The notes under the pieces are model-generated. The model made no database searches. It was not told where the DNA came from and was given only the letters and a program-made list of their open reading frames with translations. From NCBI GenBank assembly GCA_935421135.1, contig OW285188.1, forward strand, positions 6,686,733-6,750,732: a stretch of 64,000 bases of DNA, written 5' to 3'. Positions 58,101-64,000 of this stretch are shown here, piece by piece. The position numbers were made by a program, and so were the translations under genes. This DNA comes from Bugulina stolonifera. Lineage: Eukaryota > Bryozoa > Gymnolaemata > Cheilostomatida > Bugulidae. How positions within the stretch are numbered: the stretch's first letter is position 1; every line of letters begins with the position of its first letter.

Positions 58101-60524
58101 AGCACACGCTACCACTACTTCATATATAAAAAATGGCCCCAAGAGGCTAATACATGTTTCCAATTGGTCTGCAGCCTTAGAGCTCAGAGTTGTGCAATAC
58201 ATTGTGTAGAATATGGCCTGGTGTTATTATCATTATCCTATTGTCCATTTGCTGTATTTTGCACATTGGCCTATATGGAGTTACATTCCCATCTTGGTTC
58301 ATGTTTGTTATTATATACGTAAGTAATTAACCATATGGAAATAAGTCGAGGTCATTGTGGTGTTGCAGATATTTGTAGGTACTGTGTTTCAGTACTCAAA
58401 ACGCTTTGTAAAACGCTTTACCCACATCAGCATTTGCAAATACTGTAAATTAGAAGTTTTTCTCCCTTGATTATCTTATTCTTCAGAGAACATTACTCCA
58501 ATAGTGTGCATTTCACCCATGGGCACTCATAGGCTATTGGTTATACATGTAATTAGAAGTTGTCCTCTCTGAATCTATCTTCCAGTCTTTTGGTAGCCAA
58601 ATACTTTTGATTGAGAGAGGACAACTTCTGATTATGGCCATTGATTCACTGTCATCTGGTTCTTATTACAATACCATGGTGCTTTGTGAATAGATAGGAG
58701 GAATATTTATACAATATTACACAACGATGTGTACAATCATGTACATTTGTATAAAAAACTGTAACTGTATTATTATCATATTATATATTTTACTCTTATT
58801 GGTAATGTAAATGGAGTACTGTAAGGTGCATATTTGCTCATATTGTTAGAGTGTGGAGAAGGTGTTACAGACACTTTAGCCGTAGCTGCAGCAGACAGTG
58901 GTGTGATGAACTTGATAGAAGCCAATGATCATCCACGTAACATACAGCCAGCTCCTGTTACCCGCTCAGCTTCTGGTGAGTGTCCCATAATATAGGGTTA
59001 GTTAGTCAGCAGCACTACCTTGACACCATCAGCTCATCCAATCAGCTGCTGCCTATACCATCAGCTCATCCAATCAGCTGCCGCCTATACCATCAACCCA
59101 TCCTATCAGCAGCTGCCTGTACCATCAACTCATCCAATCAGCAGCTGCTTATACCATCAACTCATCCAATCAGTAGCTGCCTCTACTATCAGCTCATTCG
59201 ATCAGCAGCTGCATCTACCATCAACTCATCCAATCAGCAGCTACCTCTGCCATAAACTCATCCAATCAGCAGCTGTCCTTACCATCGACTATTGGGGGCA
59301 TATTCCTATAATGTTGGAATGGACGGAATGGAATTAAGCTGGGCTGTTCTGTAGTCTGTTGTTTACTAGTCTGATTATCACTGAGATCCTGTTTGGTTTA
59401 TCTTCAGTCATGTAACACTAGTGCGCCAGTACTCTATAATACCCTGCTCCTCTCCTCGTTGTGAACAGAGTAGGTGGCAGATCGGTGGATACTCTATCCT
59501 AACTATCCTGTGTTATGGAATGTGGAGGTTTAGTACATTGTGTCATTACCATCTGTCTGTGCGTCTGTGTCATGTAGGAGCATGTGGGTTTGAGGCTTGA
59601 CCTGTCTGCCTGTAAGTGTTTACGGAACTCACTCTGAGATGAATGAATGTGGGTAAACCTGGCAGGTCACTGTGTGGTGTATGTTTGTGTGGTAGTATAT
59701 ATCACTACAATATGATTGTGTCATGTTCACTGACCATCTCTTCGTTCAATAGTCTTTCTCTCCTCCATGTCGACATATTCTCCTCCATCCTGACCTGGCT
59801 GGCACATTCCACTACCTTCACCTGCCAACTTACCCTTCTATCAATGCCTCCATTTACATATCTCTCATCAACATTACCATAGCAGGGCTTTCAAATGTTT
59901 TGCCAACACTATTTGACTGTAAACATTTATGATTATTAAATATACAGCATGCTAAAATAGTGCCAACGATAACGATAAACAAAATTCCTACTTATTGGGG
60001 TGTTAATATTCAAATTACTAGCTGGTGTGATCATCGGTAACTTTGTATTTATGGTCCGATTATTGCTATCCAGGGTAGCACTTTACTACGTATATGTATA
60101 TACACTACATGTATGTTTTTCTCCACAAATCGACAAGAAGGGCCAGTACACCTTGTATGCCTACCTGTGACTATCAATTTTAGGGGAGGTTCAATTGCTA
60201 ATTAAACCGATGCCACCCACCAAACCCATAAGCTCTACTTCATCTACCACACTAACTCATTCCGGTAGCCTCAACCTACAAGCACCACTACAGACTGTGC
60301 ACCTTGTACCACAAACTAGCCTCAACGCACAGACTCTGAGAGTGCAGACAACTCCTGCTCCTCCAGCCCACGCTCTGATTAATACAGTTGTTCTACCCTC
60401 ACTCAGTAGCGAGGCTCTGCCTATTACATCCACTGTGTCTACGCAATCTCAGCAAATGATTACAGCCACTGCTGCTCAGGTTCCACAAGGTGAGTACACG
60501 GTTTGCAAATTTGGCATAAAATAA
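55179..60524 (+). CDS. MNT: MNT, Max-binding bHLH-zipper repressor (3' end uncertain)
   Basis: Exons: 55179-55251, 56275-56539, 56658-56699, 56907-57018, 57323-57414, 57841-57932, 58850-58975 and 60184-60489, in phase. The frame continues past the GTGAGT at 60490 to a TAA at 60522-60524, giving 380 aa if unspliced; otherwise a further exon lies downstream. The N terminus MSLETLLEAAEFLEW is the Sin3-interaction helix, nearly identical to vertebrate MNT. The basic helix-loop-helix (about 116-165) has the DNA-reading residues His120, Glu124 and Arg128 (THNKLEKNRRAHLKECF), followed by SSNLSTLKSAIRLI and a leucine zipper in exons 5-6. The C-terminal half is Ser/Thr/Pro/Gln-rich. MNT dimerises with MAX at CACGTG and represses Myc targets via Sin3. 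Intron 5 has an unusual donor, GTTGAT. Introns 4 and 7 hold minisatellites. Confidence 0.93.
57027..57152. repeat. ~25-bp GTACATGTAGGTATGTACTGC minisatellite, MNT intron 4
   Basis: About five imperfect copies of a unit containing GTACATGTAGGTATGTACTG begin about 10 bases after the GTAAGT donor at 57019. Confidence 0.9.
57985..58130 (-). mobile_element. tRNA-like SINE copy, MNT intron 6
   Basis: This copy shares an interior with 34456-34541 (GACTTGTTTCA, AAAATACCAGTCCCTGAC, CCTCTACAG, ACCTAATCGC). On the minus strand GTGTTCAAACTGC is a degraded B box, and GGCGATTAGGTACTGTAGAGG a tRNA-like D arm. The flanking inverted repeat of the other copy survives only on one side (AGGAATTTGTCTTT). Confidence 0.65.
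58551..58633. repeat. 83-bp hairpin with AGAAGTTGTCCTCTCT arms
   Basis: AATTAGAAGTTGTCCTCTCT (58551-58570) pairs with 58614-58633 with one mismatch around a 43-base loop, in MNT intron 6. The core recurs at 26768-26780 (AAGTTGTCCTCTC) and in related form at 20830-20906. Confidence 0.85.
59025..59284. repeat. 32-bp minisatellite, MNT intron 7
   Basis: About eight copies of a 32-bp unit built on CATCAACTCATCCAATCAGC plus AGCTGCCTATAC begin about 50 bases after the intron 7 donor at 58976. Each unit carries CAGCTG or a variant. Two forward frames of about 100 codons across it are repeat artefacts. Confidence 0.95.
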
Positions 60525-63500
60525 GAGCAACGAAGTTTTCACAGCAACCTGGAAAGATCAATGTGAAGATTGAAACAGTAACTATGGCAAAGTTTGGTTT
60601 TTCAATGTGACTTACTGTGATCTGGACTTATTAGATGCAACTCCCTGTAATATCATTAGTCAATTGTCGGACTACATCTTCATCTACTGATCGACGCGCG
60701 CCTACAAACTGACAATTGAGTCATCTGAATGTGAAGTGAAGCCCCAATGTAGCGTTAACGGTAAAACAGTCTATACTCAGTGCGCAATGAATAATTCTTT
60801 GCACGCTATTGTTAGCTTCTGGACTCCAGTGTACCTACTAAAGCGACAGTTTTGTTTTGACATCAGTGTGCACAATGCGATTATGAGCATCGCACAAGTA
60901 GACATATTCAATCGGAGTACGATACCTATTGGTGCGATGCTTATAATCGTACTGTGCACACTGATCTCAATCGAAGTACGATATCGGCGGTACATCAGTA
61001 TTATGACTGATAAGTTGTTGACAACATAACAGATCATTATCTCAGGCACTAAGGACAAGTTCACTAGAGGTCTGCATTCAGGGAATTTCAACGACAAACA
61101 AGTATATAAAAATTACAGGAATATTTTCACAGTTAACTGGGAGTTATTTGGCTACTCTTCAATGTAACTTCTGGCATTACTTATCTCCATTATTGCAACC
61201 ACCTAGCATTATTTTATTATATTTATAATATCAAACGAGTGATGGCCGCTGGCCACTATTAATCAAAGAGGTGTTTGAGAAAATATGGTAGCTAAGTGTG
61301 CTATTTATAGTTCCCACAGCACTTGGTAAACATGGAGTGGCATAATCCCAAATCAATCATTGCTAGACTTCAGATTTTGGGAACAAATGGTGTGGGCAAT
61401 AGGTCTCCACATCAACCACTGAATAGGCCATTGGACTTGGCATTAGCACCAGAGGCGTGCTTTTAACAGATTAAAGTTGATCAAGATAGTTTTATTGGAG
61501 CTAAAATTAATTAACGATTGGTTTAGTTAATCTTTTTCATGATTAAAAATAAATTAAGATTGAGTAAAAAGTAGGAAAAAAATGATTAGAAATAGATTAA
61601 GTAATATCACTTGACTTAATCTCGATTTAGAATAAGATTAGATTTCTGGGGTAAGTGGTCCTATGTACAATGAATCTCATCTTTTTAATCAACTACAAAG
61701 TTTATTATGCTGTATACAAGGGCATTTTTATACAGATTACTGGCTACATAGTAGGTGGAAATGTACATGTGCAATTAAAAGACCAGTCTGCTCACAGCAT
61801 AGAGTTGTCCTCTTATGCTGTATGCAACAATCAAGCAAGGTAATTGTAGCAATTTAAGCTAAATTTGAACAGTCAAAAGCAAATGATTAGGATTAAGATT
61901 AACCCGAAAGCTGGAAGATTAAATTGGGATTTAGATTTATAGCAAAAGTTGGCTGAACTGATTAGGATTCCCAGCTACTGGCTATCGATTTTAATTCATT
62001 AGCACAACTCTGATTAGCACTGCTAGAAATGAAAATAAAGATATTTAACAAATAATACTGCAATGAAAGTTTGTTAAAGAAGCAATGGGGATTGCAATAA
62101 ATCATCCATTTGTTTTGCAAGGAAAGTTGTAAGTTATGAGCTGGGATAATTAACGCTTATCTCATCACAGCTAAGTCCATATTATGTTGTACCTGGGATT
62201 AATATAGGCGAAAACTCATTGAAGTACTGTTTTCATATAATTATTCTCAAACAAAATAAGATGTATTGCCGATTTTACTTTGATCATATTTTTTTCTTGA
62301 AGAACAAAAATTACAATAGCCTGCTTAGATTTCTTACAACCTTTTGTTCAACCAGCACAATCCCGGACTTTAATTCTGTTGTAATCCTTGAGAAACAAAT
62401 TGCATTCTAAATTAGTTTTCAAATATTATGTAAGCAGATAAGATTATCTCATGAAGCCTCACAAAACTAGAACTGTAGATGGCTTAATGTCTCTCTTCAT
62501 GCCATTAACAGCCTTCCGATTATAGAATTGTAAACTATCACGTCATAATATTATACAATGTAGCTTAGACTTGGATTGACTTGTTCCAATTATATGTCAA
62601 GATTATGTAACAGTTGCCCATCTGTCTCACAATGATAACCAATCCAAATTTGTTTGTTCAAAATAGTCTTGCAATCTCATTCAACCAGTTGTGATTATGT
62701 AATTCTTTTGACATAAAATAATTAATTAGTGATTATTTATAGCAGCATTATAATTAATTGCCTATTGTTATTGGTATTAGCATAAAAATATTGTTCTAAA
62801 ATTAAAAATCTTCACACAGAATATCTTCAAGCGGAAGGTGCCTGGATAATCTCCAGATACTGCATATATCCAATCTCTCAGCACCTTGTAGATCTCCAAA
62901 ATGGGAAGACTTGTTGAATTTACAACTGAAAATAGTTGTTGGTCTGCACAATATAAATTACATAGGCTGATCCCGGCCAAAGAATGTTCCAGATAAGGGA
63001 GAATATACACTAACACCTGCTCAATCAAAGAAATTAAAAATCTAGACATTGCCAATTTTTAGCCAGGCTTTGCCTGCTGGCCAAAAATATGCAAAAAATT
63101 ACGATCAATGGCCCTGCACATATTGACAGATCAGATAAATCCATCTATCTGCTTAATCCAAATATTCATGATGTTTGTCTTTTCATGTTTGCTTTCAAGT
63201 TTTGGTTCACCCTTTAGCAGTGTATTCATTGCCAAACCTCCTGAAAAGTAGTTTTTGTTGTATCCCCTAGTTCGTGTGTTGTTAATTTGAATGTGTTACA
63301 CAATAATTTTATTGGCAAGGTACTAAAGGGGAAGAAAAGGGTTTTCCTTCTGTTCAATGAACCATGTAAAAGCTGAGAGTTTGAGGATATTTGATCACTG
63401 GGACATTTTACCAGCTCATAGGGGTAAATATAATGCAAATCTTTTAACCATAGACAACCTATCGACCCTAACGTTCTTGGACAAATCAAGCAGCATTATT

Positions 63501-64000
63501 CTTAAATTTTCTTATTTCCTTTTTACACACGCGTCTTTCTTCTCATGAAACAGAGCTCTGATGGCCTACTTACCAATCAAGTGGTGACTGTCAATTCTTG
63601 CTTCAGCTGAGGGTCTTGACCAAGACAAGTTTACATCTATCATAATGTAAATAAAGTGGGGCATAAATTGTAAAAACAAGTTGGTTCCACAGAGAAATGT
63701 TAATTCTCTGTGGGCAGTTGGACATTGCATGTGTACCTCACAACCCAAAATGAGTGGACACAGTATTACAAGCTAACCTGTTTTGACATAAAGCTCAAAT
63801 AAATCAAGCGCCTAATTATGAGAACAACTAATAAATCTGTGTAAACACCAGCAGAGGATTTATCCACACGATATCCATATTATGTAACAAGTTTGAAGCT
63901 CCTAATCTTTTGTCTCTAATCTTCATATTGCACTAGAAGGATTAATATAAGTCCCAGCACCAAGATGTCCAGGGTAGTACCTATAATACCCTGTGTTTCT
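60525..64000. other. Downstream of MNT, no exon recognised
   Basis: If MNT is spliced at 60490, its last exon could be here. One weak candidate acceptor (before 61320) gives only a few codons and a stop. Other frames (61655-61857, 62219-62410, 63055-62777, 63489-63226) show no domains. Bases 61480-61960 carry repeated GATTAAG-type AT-rich DNA. Confidence 0.5.
60862..60965 (+). ncRNA. Pre-miRNA-like hairpin (candidate)
   Basis: Two 34-nt arms (60862-60895 and 60932-60965) pair with 31 Watson-Crick pairs, two G-U wobbles and one A-C mismatch as plus-strand RNA, around a 36-nt loop. The wobbles become mismatches on the minus strand, so plus is favoured. It lies downstream of the last MNT exon found. 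No expression evidence is available; a decayed MITE is the main alternative. Confidence 0.4.

Noticed and set aside
59020..59337. Frames of 91 and 105 codons rich in HPISSCLY
   Set aside because: They are the 32-bp minisatellite of MNT intron 7.
60736..61097. Opposed frames of 97 (+) and 106 (-) codons
   Set aside because: Their symmetry comes from the inverted repeat at 60862-60965. No protein similarity on either strand.

Overview
The window is eukaryotic nuclear DNA from an animal. Every recognisable protein is split by GT-AG introns (plus one GC-AG intron), and the gene set (CUB/LDLa receptor, gamma-SNAP, CDK20, MED10, CSNK1G, a PCNA-associated factor, MNT) is metazoan. The DNA is AT-rich, with intron sizes of roughly 0.1-4 kb, many minisatellites, and frequent ACATGT and AGGCCT palindromes. 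This suits a marine invertebrate, perhaps a sponge or another early-branching animal, but the sequence alone does not fix the taxon. None of the real genes is one long ORF. I rebuilt them exon by exon from splice sites, codon phase and family similarity, and in each model the phases close exactly.

Layout. 910-7146 (-): single-pass CUB-LDLa membrane protein, with two tentative 5' exons reaching 10094. 12282-18205 (+): gamma-SNAP (NAPG), 307 aa. 18206-21058: intergenic, with a mariner relic. 21059-24289 (-): CDK20, 341 aa. 24290-31592: transposon-rich, with a 487-bp and a 3.2-kb hAT-type element, each with perfect 8-bp target-site duplications, and a non-LTR reverse-transcriptase relic. 31593-33831 (+): four-finger C2H2 protein, 400 aa. 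34253-35714 (-): Mediator subunit MED10, 135 aa. 35715-42509: no gene recognised. 42510-50239 (+): casein kinase 1 gamma, 402 aa. 51153-54129 (-): PCNA-associated factor (PCLAF/PAF15), 207 aa with an expanded acidic tail. 55179-60524 (+): MNT, the Max-network repressor, with its 3' end uncertain. 60525-64000: no exon recognised.

The genes are unrelated housekeeping or regulatory loci and form no pathway. CSNK1G and PCLAF converge, with poly(A) signals about 100 bp apart. PCLAF and MNT are head to head across about 1.05 kb, a likely shared promoter region that contains CACGTG E-boxes.

The most unusual theme is the placement of minisatellites. In most genes tandem arrays start within tens of bases of a 5' splice site, and in four introns the repeat unit contains the splice donor itself, sometimes with the last exon bases. 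Other points to check are a 104-nt pre-miRNA-like hairpin downstream of MNT, an inverted-repeat element enclosing a tRNA-like B box, an 85-bp palindrome, and several hAT/MITE insertions.
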